A stretch of 64,000 bases of DNA from Bacillota bacterium (GCA_023392075.1 JAEVZU010000076.1:1-64000); one strand, 5' to 3'; counted from the stretch's first letter, positions 37,636 to 47,170 are shown. The notes: a model not told the origin generated them from the letters alone. A program made the numbers and translations.

Positions 37636-38631
37636 TCACTGTTTGTTTTTTCTGTCCAACAAAACAGCAACTATAATAATTAATCCTTTTATAATCTGCT
37701 GATAGTAAGGAGAAACGTTCATTATGTCCAGGCCATTACTTATAATACCTATTATCAGTGCACCGACTATTGTTCCCTGTATATTTCCAACACCGCCTGA
37801 CAGACTTGTTCCACCTATAACGGCAGCTGCAATGGCATCCAATTCATAGCCTGCTCCCCAGATTGGAGATGCAGAGTTAACTCTTGCAGACAGGACCATA
37901 CCAACAAGGCCTGCAAACATTCCCGAAATCATATACACCAGGGTTTTGATTCTATTAGTATTGAGTCCTGATGCTTTTGCAGCAGTTTCATTCCCACCGA
38001 CTGCATAGACATGCCTTCCGAACTTTGTATATTTCAGTAAAAAGTAGGATATTAATGCCACCAACGCAAGAATATATATCGGAACAGGAATACCCAAAAG
38101 AAAACCTGAGCCTATATTCTGAAAAGATTTGGATAAGCTTGTTATCGGCCTGCCCGACGTGAAAACCAATGATGAGCCCCTGGCAATAGTCATCATTCCC
38201 ATGGTTGCTATAAACGGCGCAAGTTTACCTTTAGTTATGAGAAAACCGTTAATCCATCCGCAGAACATGCCTACGCCCAGCCCTACCAGGATAGCAACAA
38301 AAGTTGGTACACCTGCTTTACCTTCTACCACCAGACTTGCAGAAACAACTCCTGCTATGGCAAGAACCGATCCCACAGATAAATCTATACCTCCGGTTAT
38401 GATAACAAACGTAATGCCTATAGCCAGAATACCGTTAAACGAAACCTGCCTGACAACATTAAGGATATTGTTTACTGTCAAAAATCTGTCAGTTAACAAT
38501 GACAGTATTACTACCATTACGATAAAAACCATAAATATCCCGTACTTCATTAATATGTGCTTGATTCTATCCCAATTTCCAAGTTTACTTTCATTTACTT
38601 CAACTGTTTCGGTCAAAGCTGTACCGCCCAT
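37636..38631 (-). CDS. Sugar ABC transporter permease, RbsC/XylH type
   Basis: 331 residues, about eight to ten hydrophobic segments from residue 28 to the end. Typical family stretches: GGIDLSVGSVLAIAGV near 83, FIATMGMMTIARGSSLVFTSGRPI near 138, and AAVIGGTSLSGGVGNIQGTIVGALIIG near 265. It begins one base below the stop of the ATPase gene. The channel is probably a homodimer, as in the ribose and xylose importers. Confidence 0.94.
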   Translation of the reverse strand: MGGTALTETVEVNESKLGNWDRIKHILMKYGIFMVFIVMVVILSLLTDRFLTVNNILNVVRQVSFNGILAIGITFVIITGGIDLSVGSVLAIAGVVSASLVVEGKAGVPTFVAILVGLGVGMFCGWINGFLITKGKLAPFIATMGMMTIARGSSLVFTSGRPITSLSKSFQNIGSGFLLGIPVPIYILALVALISYFLLKYTKFGRHVYAVGGNETAAKASGLNTNRIKTLVYMISGMFAGLVGMVLSARVNSASPIWGAGYELDAIAAAVIGGTSLSGGVGNIQGTIVGALIIGIISNGLDIMNVSPYYQQIIKGLIIIVAVLLDRKNKQ

Positions 38632-40134
38632 TTAAATTACCTCCTTTTTGCGCCCCGCTGCACACACCATGATCTTTTCCTGTGTTATTTCTTCTCTATT
38701 AAACTCTCCTGTTAATCTGCCTTCACAAAGAACAATAACCCTGTCACTCATTCCAATAATTTCAGGCATTTCCGAAGATATAATGATAACGGCTTTTCCT
38801 TCCACAGCTAACCGGCTAACAATACTATGTATCTCTGCTTTTGCACCCACATCAACCCCTCGCGTAGGTTCATCGAGAATAAGTACATCCGGATTGCACA
38901 GCAGCCATTTGCCAATTACCACCTTTTGCTGATTTCCTCCGCTCAGTGAATTAACAATCTGATTTCTGGATGGTGTTTTAATACGTAAGGAATTAATTTG
39001 TTCGTCAGAACACTTCTTTTCCTTTCTCTTTTTAATGACACCAAAAGTACATAGACGGCTTAAATTTGCAAGTGAAATATTATCGTTTATAGAGGCAATA
39101 AGATTGAGACCGGACCCCTTTCTATCCTCCGGAACAAGCGCAATGCCATTTTTTATAGCATGTCTTGGGTTCTTTATGTTTACTTTTTTTCCATTAATCA
39201 ATATATCGCCCGAATCAGATTTTCTGACTCCGAAGATAGTCTCAACAAGTTCTGTTCTTCCTGCCCCCATTAGTCCCGATATTCCTAAAATTTCACCCTT
39301 CTTTACACAGAAGCTGACATCTTCAAACAAGCCTTTTTTAGTCAGGTTCCTAACTTCAAGTGCAACATCACCACAGGTGGATTTGAGTTTTGGAAATATA
39401 CTGGATAATTGTCGTCCTACCATCATTGACACAAGCTTTTCCTTATCCAGCTCCTCTGCTCTTTTTGAACCGACAAACTGCCCGTCTCTCAATACGGTTA
39501 TTCTGTCTGCAATTTTAAATATCTCATCCATCTTGTGTGAAATATATATTATTGAAACGCCCTTCCTTTTTAACTCTCCTATCAGCTTAAACAGTTTCTC
39601 AACCTCACGGTCGGTTATGGCAGAAGTAGGTTCATCCATAATTAAAATATCCGAATTAAACGAAACAGCCTTTGCTATTTCTACCAATTGCGCTTCCGCA
39701 ACACTGAGACTCTTCATCATATTTTGGGGATTAATATCCAAGCTCATGGTTTTAAATACTGAAGCTGCCATTCTGTTTATCTCGCGGCTGTTAAATATGG
39801 GAGTACCCCTTATTGTAGGTTCTCTGCCCAGGAATATGTTTTCTGCTACAGTCATTTCCGGTATGGGCATAAGTTCCTGATGAATCATTGAGATGCCCAT
39901 CTTTATTGCTTCATATGCGTTATGTATTTGAACTTTTTGGTTTTGAAGGTATATTCCACCTTCATCGGGTCTGTACAAGCCTGCCAATATTTTCATCAAA
40001 GTCGATTTACCCGCTCCATTTTCACCCATCAAAGCGTGTACTTCTCCTTTGTTAATGCTTAAGGTTACATTCTGAAGAGCTTTAACTCCCGAAAATGTTT
40101 TACCTACTCCTTCGAGTCTTAGGATTTCCTCCAC
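38632..40134 (-). CDS. Sugar ABC transporter ATP-binding protein, RbsA/XylG type
   Basis: 500 residues from GTG 40134, preceded by GGAAGGGGGAG; an in-frame ATG 14 codons earlier has no site and overlaps the promoter region. It has two fused ATPase domains. The first has Walker A GENGAGKST and Walker B ILIMDEPTSAI; its signature reads LSVAEAQLVEIAK. The second has a degenerate Walker A GLMGAGRTE, signature LSGGNQQKVVIGK and Walker B LILDEPTRGVD. This asymmetry is normal for the family. First gene of the importer operon, with an operator 52 bases upstream of the start. Confidence 0.94.
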   Translation of the reverse strand: MEEILRLEGVGKTFSGVKALQNVTLSINKGEVHALMGENGAGKSTLMKILAGLYRPDEGGIYLQNQKVQIHNAYEAIKMGISMIHQELMPIPEMTVAENIFLGREPTIRGTPIFNSREINRMAASVFKTMSLDINPQNMMKSLSVAEAQLVEIAKAVSFNSDILIMDEPTSAITDREVEKLFKLIGELKRKGVSIIYISHKMDEIFKIADRITVLRDGQFVGSKRAEELDKEKLVSMMVGRQLSSIFPKLKSTCGDVALEVRNLTKKGLFEDVSFCVKKGEILGISGLMGAGRTELVETIFGVRKSDSGDILINGKKVNIKNPRHAIKNGIALVPEDRKGSGLNLIASINDNISLANLSRLCTFGVIKKRKEKKCSDEQINSLRIKTPSRNQIVNSLSGGNQQKVVIGKWLLCNPDVLILDEPTRGVDVGAKAEIHSIVSRLAVEGKAVIIISSEMPEIIGMSDRVIVLCEGRLTGEFNREEITQEKIMVCAAGRKKEVI

Positions 40135-40185
40135 TTTACTCCCCCTTCCACAATCTCTTAATACTATATAGTGCATGCAACACGA

Positions 40186-40201
40186 ACATTAACGTTCATG
40201 T
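40186..40201. promoter_or_regulatory. LacI-type operator upstream of the sugar importer operon
   Basis: ACATTAACGTTCATGT differs from the perfect site at 27429 by one base. It lies in the 243-base gap between the sensor-kinase stop and the ATPase start; TATAGT at about 40164-40169 (minus strand) may be the -10 box. Confidence 0.65.
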
Positions 40202-40377
40202 AAATAGCCAAAAAATAAACCCTTTATATCAAGCTTTAAACTTTCTCAACTTTGTATACGTTGTTGGTTACCTTTGAAATCCTTATCTCCGAGACTGTTT
40301 ACCGGATATCTGTAATTATAATAGCATCACGCCTGTTAAACAAAAATGTAAAATCTTCATATTTTATATTAAAATCC

Positions 40378-41889
40378 TCATGTGTTTGATGCAGTTTCCT
40401 TTTTCACAGGTATCCAGACCTTGACTGTTGTTCCCTCTTCAAGCCGGCTTTCAATCTGTATTCCGAATTCATCTCCAAAATAAAGTTTTATTCTGTCGTG
40501 TACATTTTTCAAGGCTACTCCTGAGCCTTTTCCGCTTTTTAGTCCACCTTCAAGTATACACTTCAATCTGTCGGGAGGAATTCCTACTCCATTGTCAGAT
40601 ACCTGAAGTAATACTTTATCCCCGACAATTTCTGCAGTTACCCTTATTAGTCCTTCATCCAGTGAATATTCAATTCCATGCAGTATGGAATTTTCAATAA
40701 TAGGCTGCAGTATAAGTTTTAAGGTTTTAAGCTCTAAAACCTCCTTCATCGCCGATATTTCAAACTCAAACCTCTTTTTATATCTTATTTTTTGAATGCT
40801 TAAATAGTGTTTTACATGCTCCAGTTCTTCCTCGATGGTGATGATGCTTTTTCCCCTGCTCAAACTAATCCTGAATAATTTTGATAGTGATGCAATCATG
40901 AAAATAGCATCTTCATTTTTTCCCTTTCCAATCATTCTGACAACAGAATCCAGAGTATTATATAAAAAATGTGGATTTATCTGTGCCTGCAGTACCTCAA
41001 ATTCCCTTTTCCTTTTTTCCTCCTGCTCATTTATAATCTGTTGCATTAATTGCTTTAAGCGGATAACCATCAAATTAAAGAATTCACCCAGTATTCCCAA
41101 TTCATCATGGGATTTGATTTCAATACGTTCCACCTCCAAATCCCCTTCAGATATCCTTCCGACCATATGGGTTATCTTTTTGATAGGGACTGAAATACTC
41201 CTTGATACAATTACTGCAATTACGGCACATATTACAACCAGCGTTATTAATACAATCAACGATGTCACTGCAATATTTCTTGTTAACGCTGAAATTTTAC
41301 TTCTGACTGTTTTACTGAATTCAATTTCAGCCGCAATAAAATCATTATCTCCACGTTCAACCGCATCCTTATAAATAAGCAGGGTTTCATAGCTGCTGCT
41401 CCTCTCACCTACCGATATGCTGTTATCCTGTTTCATTATAATATCGGCTTTGCTAATATACGTATCCAACATCCTTTCAAAAGTCTCCAAACTTTTGGAG
41501 GCCGGGTTATCTGTATCCAGGCTGAAGCTCATATGACTGTTTCTTATCAATCCTACATTATCTCTTATAATCTTAACGTTTTTATAATAATCCTTTCTGA
41601 CATTTTCATCATTTATTACGTCTTTATCTCTGGTATAATCTCTTAAAACCTGCTTCAGCAGTTTTTGAAGATCAAAGCAGGCAGTTAAAGTATCATTTGC
41701 AAGCGTTATATTATCCATAATGGTATTAAGCTTTCTGATAGGACTGTTATAAGCCAGCATGGGATATGCTGCTACGCTGGACATAATCAGAATGACAACT
41801 GTAAACCCAATTAATAGTTTTCTGCTGATATTAAAATGCTTCCTTTTGTTATACAATTGCTGTACATTCTTTACCTCAGCTGTTTTCAT
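40378..41889 (-). CDS. Sensor histidine kinase of the three-component sugar system
   Basis: 503 residues from ATG 41889, after GGGAGG. Membrane helix about 24-45, extracellular helical sensor (about 48-195), second helix near 200-225, HAMP (about 226-280), His_kinase with INPHFLYNTLDSV near 305 and HATPase with LQPIIENSILHGI and SDNGVGIPPDRL. The sensor half matches that of the chemoreceptor at 34424-36202 along its length (DNITLANDTLTACFDLQK versus DNIIAANDTLDTCFELQK). It is encoded with its own binding protein and regulator, the arrangement known from clostridial three-component sugar sensors, so it probably senses the liganded protein and not the free sugar. Confidence 0.93.
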   Translation of the reverse strand: MKTAEVKNVQQLYNKRKHFNISRKLLIGFTVVILIMSSVAAYPMLAYNSPIRKLNTIMDNITLANDTLTACFDLQKLLKQVLRDYTRDKDVINDENVRKDYYKNVKIIRDNVGLIRNSHMSFSLDTDNPASKSLETFERMLDTYISKADIIMKQDNSISVGERSSSYETLLIYKDAVERGDNDFIAAEIEFSKTVRSKISALTRNIAVTSLIVLITLVVICAVIAVIVSRSISVPIKKITHMVGRISEGDLEVERIEIKSHDELGILGEFFNLMVIRLKQLMQQIINEQEEKRKREFEVLQAQINPHFLYNTLDSVVRMIGKGKNEDAIFMIASLSKLFRISLSRGKSIITIEEELEHVKHYLSIQKIRYKKRFEFEISAMKEVLELKTLKLILQPIIENSILHGIEYSLDEGLIRVTAEIVGDKVLLQVSDNGVGIPPDRLKCILEGGLKSGKGSGVALKNVHDRIKLYFGDEFGIQIESRLEEGTTVKVWIPVKKETASNT

Positions 41890-41974
41890 ATAAATAGCCT
41901 CCCTGAACCGGATCAATACAATTATAAAAAATGGAATAATACCTGTTACATTGCAGAAAGGCAGGTTTCGCAGT

Positions 41975-42958
41975 TTAATTAAACCTTATCCTGTCATAAT
42001 AGTTTGTTACATTATCTCTGGTAACAAGCTCAAATGGAATAATTCTGTTCTGAATTTTTTCTCCCTTTACAGCCTTTATTGCCATATCAATGGCTTCAAA
42101 GGCTTGCCCTTTTGAATCCTGAAAACAAGTAGCATTAAGTCTTCCTTCTTTTATTGCATCAAGGGCCTCTTCTATGGCATCAATCCCTGTAGTTACAGGA
42201 GTGTCATTTTGCTGACTGTCTTCTATGGCTTTTAATGCCCCCAGCATCATTGCATCATTCTGGGATAGTACAGCATCTATTTTTACACCTGCCTGAACCC
42301 AATCCTCCATAATTGCCATGGCTTGTTCCCTTTGCCAATTGGCAGTTTGATCGAATACAATCTTAATATCCGGATAATTGTCAATAACATGCCTGTATCC
42401 TCTGTATCTATCAATTTCAGCCATATGTCCAACCGGTCCGCGAAGAATTGCCAGGTTTCCTTTTCCTTTTAACTGCTTTACTATATATTCCGCCTGGATT
42501 TCTCCCGCTGTAAAATTATCAGAGCCAGACCACACCTGCCCAACATCCCTGGAAATATTAGAGCTCAATGTAATAACAGGTATCCCTGACTTTATGGCAC
42601 TTTCCACTGAAGGTATCAATGCGTTGGCATCTGCAGGATTGATAATAATTGCATCTACCCTTTGAGTTATAAAGCTCTCCATCTGAGCTACCTGTTTGTC
42701 TGGCTTTGCCTCTGCGTCATTTATTATAATTTCTACATCCGGATATTCCTGTACTTTCCTCAGTAAAGCATCATTCAGCATTGTAATAAATTCGTTTGAA
42801 ATATCCTGGAGAGTTACACCTATTACGATTTTACTTTGTATGTTGGCTTCAAAATTGGTAGCTTGGCTCTGTTTATCCTTTTTTCCTGTCTGGCAGGCTG
42901 ATAATACAATAAAAAGTACAATTGCCATAAAAAAAGCAAACCACCTAAATTTCTTCAT
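41975..42958 (-). CDS. Sugar-binding lipoprotein of the three-component system (signalling)
   Basis: 327 residues. Lipobox LSAC near residue 22, then the RbsB/XylF fold with VDAIIINPADANALIPSVESAIKSGIPVITL. It is a clear paralogue of the importer protein at 36345-37370 (shared KIVFDQT-NWQREQAM, QNDAM/G, IPFELVT). Encoded between the response regulator and the kinase, away from permease genes, it most likely serves as the ligand receptor for the kinase. Both copies could feed either partner. Confidence 0.9.
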   Translation of the reverse strand: MKKFRWFAFFMAIVLFIVLSACQTGKKDKQSQATNFEANIQSKIVIGVTLQDISNEFITMLNDALLRKVQEYPDVEIIINDAEAKPDKQVAQMESFITQRVDAIIINPADANALIPSVESAIKSGIPVITLSSNISRDVGQVWSGSDNFTAGEIQAEYIVKQLKGKGNLAILRGPVGHMAEIDRYRGYRHVIDNYPDIKIVFDQTANWQREQAMAIMEDWVQAGVKIDAVLSQNDAMMLGALKAIEDSQQNDTPVTTGIDAIEEALDAIKEGRLNATCFQDSKGQAFEAIDMAIKAVKGEKIQNRIIPFELVTRDNVTNYYDRIRFN

Positions 42959-43067
42959 AAATTGCCTCCATTATAGAATTATTTACTTATATTATGTAGC
43001 CATAATAATTATAAGTATAGATGTAAACATAGATTAGAGAATAAATATAAATCAGGATATAGGTAGT

Positions 43068-44702
43068 CTACTCTATCCTTGAACTGTTTCTATATTGTTT
43101 TGGAGTAATTCCCAGATGTTTTTTAAAGCAGTAGCTAAAGTAGTAAGGTTCTGAAAATCCAACTTTTTCTGCAATCTCAAATGCCATCAGATATGTTGTT
43201 CTGAGCAGTTCCTTTGCCGCTTCCATTCTTACCTGCAAAAGGTAATTAATAAAAGTCATTTTCGTTTCTTTTTTAAATATACTGCTGAAATAGCCCGAGC
43301 TGATATGCAAAAAGTCAGCTACCTTATTTAGTGTCAAGTCACTTTCATGGTAGTGATTATTTATAAATTCTTTTGCCTTCTCGACAATGCTGTTGCATGA
43401 ATTCTGCCTGTCATACGAAATATTCTCCATTATGCGTATACATAACCCTTTAAACCACTCCTTGGCTTCAAAGATGTTGTTAAATGTCAGTATTTCATTG
43501 AGCATGGAATTTGTTTGAAAAACACTATCCAGGTCTACATCGGTTCCTTTTGTTGCTTTCAGTATTGTTGTAAGCAACTCCAATAAGTATACCTGATAAT
43601 TCTTTATAGATATTTTTGTATTTTCAAAATCACTGAATAATGCCCCAATAATATCTTTTATTTCACTCACCGTACCTACCTTGACACATCGGATCAGTGA
43701 CTGTTCCTTGATTTCATCAAAACCAATTTTTTCAGATGTATGATTTTCAACATCTTCTATGCATATAACTCTGCTATTTCCCAGTATAAGCCTGTAGTCA
43801 AGCGCAAGCAGTGCATCGCCGTATGAATTCTTTATATCTGTTATATCTCTGCATATTGTTCCTTTACCCGCTGTCACAGTAAATTTCAGATATTTCTCAA
43901 TATTGAAAAGTATTTCCTCAAGCACTTGAAGTGTCTGATTGGCAAGAATACCTTTTTGAGCTTCCGAGCCCTTGGATATAATAACAATATTATCAGTATT
44001 CGTAAATATTATCCCCAGTCCGTATCTGGCTGCAATTTCTTCGGCTATATTGAAAACGGCAAAAAGCTTAAGTTCAGTATCGGCGGAATATTTCAAACCT
44101 GAACCCTTAACTTCTTCAGATTGTAATGTATTATTGTCAATACTTATAACTGAAACAATAAAACAATGACCTGCCAGATCCAGATCATAATTACGGGCTT
44201 TTTCCTCTATTTCATTATGATTCATTTTATTGGTTACAAGTGAAGTCAGAAATTTTCCCCTTAATATAGGCAGGCTCCTTCTGAAGCGATCTTTTAAGGC
44301 ATTTATATCCTCTCGCTGAGCATACTCCTCATCAAGCTTTTTTTTGATTTTAGACAGAACACCTGCCAGATCGTCAACAAGAACAGGTTTTAGCACATAT
44401 TCATCCACATGCAGTTTAATGGCTTGTTGTGCAAATTCAAATTCATCAAAACCGGTAAGTATTAATATTTTTATTGCAGGATGTAAATCCTTCAACCGTT
44501 TTGAAAGTTCAAGTCCGTCCATAAAAGGCATTTTTATATCTGTTATGACAATATCCGGAATTACAGTTTCTGCCAATTCCACAGCATCCTTTCCGTTTTC
44601 TGCTTCCCCAATAACAGTAAAACCGAAATCTTCCCAAGCTATTTCTTCCATAATGCCTTTCCTAACCTCTTCTTCATCGTCAACCAGCATTAACTTGTAC
44701 AT
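43068..44702 (-). CDS. Response regulator with AraC-type DNA-binding domain of the three-component system
   Basis: 544 residues from ATG 44702, preceded by GTGGGGGG; an in-frame start eight codons earlier is possible. Receiver domain 1-120 with MLVDDEEEVRKG and the phospho-Asp in DIVITDIKMPFMDG near 54, a long middle region, and two AraC helix-turn-helix motifs at about 445-540 (LNKVADFLHISSGYFSSIFK; AFEIAEKVGFSEPYYFSYCF). Likely targets are the importer operon next to it and possibly the chemoreceptor and surface-enzyme genes. Its own promoter carries a LacI-type operator, so a repressor and an activator are layered. Confidence 0.93.
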   Translation of the reverse strand: MYKLMLVDDEEEVRKGIMEEIAWEDFGFTVIGEAENGKDAVELAETVIPDIVITDIKMPFMDGLELSKRLKDLHPAIKILILTGFDEFEFAQQAIKLHVDEYVLKPVLVDDLAGVLSKIKKKLDEEYAQREDINALKDRFRRSLPILRGKFLTSLVTNKMNHNEIEEKARNYDLDLAGHCFIVSVISIDNNTLQSEEVKGSGLKYSADTELKLFAVFNIAEEIAARYGLGIIFTNTDNIVIISKGSEAQKGILANQTLQVLEEILFNIEKYLKFTVTAGKGTICRDITDIKNSYGDALLALDYRLILGNSRVICIEDVENHTSEKIGFDEIKEQSLIRCVKVGTVSEIKDIIGALFSDFENTKISIKNYQVYLLELLTTILKATKGTDVDLDSVFQTNSMLNEILTFNNIFEAKEWFKGLCIRIMENISYDRQNSCNSIVEKAKEFINNHYHESDLTLNKVADFLHISSGYFSSIFKKETKMTFINYLLQVRMEAAKELLRTTYLMAFEIAEKVGFSEPYYFSYCFKKHLGITPKQYRNSSRIE

Positions 44703-44800
44703 GTGTCCCCCCACGTATCCTCCCAAGGTATCTTAACTGCTAATATTATCTGAATCTACATTGCTGATGCCTAGCTATAGAGTTGTCTTAAACATTATTA

Positions 44801-44822
44801 ATTATAACATTAACGTTAAAGT
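44801..44822 (-). promoter_or_regulatory. Promoter -10 box with adjoining LacI-type operator, signalling operon
   Basis: On the minus strand the operator copy ACTTTAACGTTAATGT (44822-44807) is followed directly by a consensus -10 box TATAAT (44806-44801). The operator therefore fills the spacer between the -10 and -35 boxes, a classical repressor position, about 100 bases before the regulator start. Confidence 0.65.
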
Positions 44823-44922
44823 TATAAAACCTCTTCCTGAATAACATATTTTAGTACTGGAAAATTAATTTGGGATATTCCCCAGAGAGTTGGTATTATC
44901 ATGTTATTTGGCGCTCTTACCT

Positions 44923-44961
44923 TAAAAAAACTGAAGTTGATTTAAAAACTCCAGTTTTTTT
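44923..44961. terminator. Terminator between P-loop/Asp23-like gene and signalling operon
   Basis: AAAAAAACTG-AAGTT and AACT-CCAGTTTTTTT form a hairpin with A and T runs on both sides. On the minus strand it terminates transcripts coming from the gene at 45006-45833. Confidence 0.75.
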
Positions 44962-45005
44962 ATATAACTATTTATTTTCGGTGCATTTTTAAATATCAAC
45001 TATCC

Positions 45006-45833
45006 TCAATTCTTCTTACCGTCCATCACCAGGCTCTTGGCAACCACATTCATCCTTCTGATGTTCAAGGCAGTAAGATGCTTGATCTGTTCGCTGACCT
45101 GCTCCTGAACTTCTCTGAGCAGCTTTTTTATCATATAACCGTATATAAGTACAAGATCCATTTCGATATATATTCCGTCCGGTCTGTTTTCTGCGCGGAA
45201 CCTGGATATTTTCGATACCCCTTCAATGTTGGAGGTGACATATTCAACGATCTGGTATATGGTGTAATCTGAAATAGTATAATTCCCCATATAGCTGAAG
45301 GTAGGCCTTACCACGGATTTTTCGCCCACCAGCTGGTAGCTGCCCTTACCCTTTCTCCTGAATATCTGGAGCGGATCAAGAAAATACCCCGAAAAATCCT
45401 TCTTTATCTCAAAGGTAGGTACGGGAATTACGTGTTTCCCCTGCTCTCTCCTGGTGGACAACGCCTGCTTTATTTCATATTCGCTGGCCACGTCGGTTAT
45501 ATATACCTTTTCGGCAACAGGACCTATCCCCAGACGTTCTGCTATTTTTTCCACCATTCCGTCAGAGGTCCCAATTATGAGCAGTACCTGGGTGTCATTA
45601 TCTTTCAGCGCCTTAACAACATCCTCGGCGTGCTTCTGATCTGTAAATAAAGCTCTTTTGACCGAGGCTATCTTCGTACTTTCCCGTTTTGCAGAAACCC
45701 CTGCTACTATGGTATTCCCTTTTATCAGCAATCCATCGTCTATTATAAAGTCTGTCCCATGTTCTCTTGCAACCCAGGACGCTCTGTGACTTTTCCCCGT
45801 ACCGCTTGGTCCAACAAATCCAATTACTTTCAA
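45006..45833 (-). CDS. P-loop ATPase fused to an Asp23/Gls24-like domain
   Basis: 275 residues. Walker A GPSGTGKSH at 8-16 in a kinase-like N-terminal half (to about 165), then a C-terminal part (about 175-270) with the alternating pattern of Asp23/Gls24 envelope-stress domains (TISDYTIYQIVEYVTSNIEGVSKISRF, then VQEQVSEQIKHLT). The start is TTG 45833, seven bases after AGGAGG. Orthologues of this layout are, to my knowledge, conserved hypothetical proteins of clostridia. The role is unknown; nucleotide binding with an envelope or membrane-homeostasis link is inference. Confidence 0.75.
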   Translation of the reverse strand: MKVIGFVGPSGTGKSHRASWVAREHGTDFIIDDGLLIKGNTIVAGVSAKRESTKIASVKRALFTDQKHAEDVVKALKDNDTQVLLIIGTSDGMVEKIAERLGIGPVAEKVYITDVASEYEIKQALSTRREQGKHVIPVPTFEIKKDFSGYFLDPLQIFRRKGKGSYQLVGEKSVVRPTFSYMGNYTISDYTIYQIVEYVTSNIEGVSKISRFRAENRPDGIYIEMDLVLIYGYMIKKLLREVQEQVSEQIKHLTALNIRRMNVVAKSLVMDGKKN

Positions 45834-45977
45834 GGTCTTCCTCCTAATATGTCGTAAACAACAAACATAAAGCCTTTAATCTGAATTATTTACATGTTTT
45901 AAACAAATTATAAATTATAACGGCATAGTGTGCAAACATTGATTATATACATGCATAAACGTTTTCTCATACAAAGG

Positions 45978-46012
45978 GAAAAAGAGAGCCATTTGACTCT
46001 CTTTTCTTTTTC
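45978..46012. terminator. Hairpin terminator
   Basis: AAAAAGAGAG and CTCTCTTTT around CCATTTGA, with T runs on both strands. It lies between the YtxC gene and the P-loop gene. The rest of the 419-base gap holds only AT-rich DNA and the inverted repeats listed next. Confidence 0.7.
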
Positions 46013-46092
46013 CCGGACATTTTAATCTTTTGTAATTTAAACTTTTTTCTGTTGTGGATTCATCGTTTTATCTTTAGTAAGGTATAAATTAT

Positions 46093-46147
46093 TTATATTG
46101 GCTGTTAACCAATATAAAGTGTTTATTCATTTCAACTACACTTTATA
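46093..46147. repeat. Two overlapping inverted repeats
   Basis: TTATATTGG/CCAATATAA (46093-46117, 7-base loop) and TATAAAGTGT/ACACTTTATA (46113-46147, 15-base loop) are both perfect and share five bases, so the two hairpins compete. They lie downstream of the YtxC gene and may act as RNA 3' structure. Confidence 0.45.
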
Positions 46148-46252
46148 TAGTTACTACACGATATATTGTATTTATATACCAACTTTTTGTCAATATATAT
46201 TGTGAAAAATATTATAGTAATATTTTACTATTTTTCGGTAGTCTGTCGACCC

Positions 46253-47170
46253 TTAGTCTTTCCTGTCGGATTTTGCAAAACTATATTCACAAATGCTGCA
46301 ACCACCACATAATACGACTTTCCCCGAAAAAACATTTTTAATTGTATCTAACAGTTTTTGGTTTTTAAACCTTTCCCAGTTATGAATTATTATGCTTTTG
46401 GGAGCCAGAGTTATCAGTGAGCTGACCAGCAGGTCATCGTGATTTATTTCAGACTCTGGGAGCTCCGATATGAATTCCTGGATGCATTCATTAGTAATTT
46501 CGCGTTTCTTCTCATCCAGCAAAATGTAGTTTTCATCATACTGCATGACTACGTGAATGAAATTGAATTTTGATTCCTGTATCTCAACAAAATACCTTAA
46601 AAGCCTTATAAACTCCTTATACTCCCTTTCAACAAGAAAGTCATCGACTGCATTGTCAATAATATCTTCAAGCTCCTTTATATAATCCTTCAGTCTGAAA
46701 TTTACAAAACCGTCCAGAATGATGCTGCTTGAGCTTTCAAAGTACTCCATTAGTTTTTTTATAATAAGATTTCTGCGTCTTATCTGAAACAGGGTATTGA
46801 AAAAAACCTTATCATCATTCCTGATTATTTTAAGCGAAATGCGTAATATTTCTTTTTTTTCCGATGAATTAAAGTATCCATAGTTACTATTTATAATTCT
46901 ATTTAAAAGTTTTTCTTCATACTGCTGTATAACATGGTCGGCAAGAGCATTTGACACATGATATTTCAGTAGCTCATACTGGTTGGATTTTTTCGAGAAC
47001 AGCGGCTCTCCCTCTAAATTGCACAAAATTGAAGTTGTGCCCTCAAAATCAACCTCTTTAATTGAGTAATCTATATCTTTTTCCCTGAGTTGCTGAAGCT
47101 CTTTATCTATTTGTTGTATTATGTTTTCTGCGCTATCTGTTATCCCTATTGAGAGATATGGATACTGCAT
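46253..47170 (-). CDS. ytxC: YtxC-like sporulation protein
   Basis: 305 residues from ATG 47170, preceded by AAGGGAAG; a GTG three codons earlier is also possible. Mostly helical, soluble, with DGFVNFRLKDYIKELEDIIDNAVDDFLVEREYKEFIRLLRYFVE (about 153-195, only partly quoted in families) matching the YtxC family. The C-terminus carries a CGGCSICEY cluster of three Cys that could bind metal. The family is listed as putative sporulation proteins of Bacilli and Clostridia without a known activity. Confidence 0.8.
   Translation of the reverse strand: MQYPYLSIGITDSAENIIQQIDKELQQLREKDIDYSIKEVDFEGTTSILCNLEGEPLFSKKSNQYELLKYHVSNALADHVIQQYEEKLLNRIINSNYGYFNSSEKKEILRISLKIIRNDDKVFFNTLFQIRRRNLIIKKLMEYFESSSSIILDGFVNFRLKDYIKELEDIIDNAVDDFLVEREYKEFIRLLRYFVEIQESKFNFIHVVMQYDENYILLDEKKREITNECIQEFISELPESEINHDDLLVSSLITLAPKSIIIHNWERFKNQKLLDTIKNVFSGKVVLCGGCSICEYSFAKSDRKD

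Noticed and set aside
39035..39880. 281-codon plus-strand open frame
   Set aside because: It is antisense to the RbsA-type ATPase gene, which has complete motifs in both domains; the antisense product shows no family resemblance.
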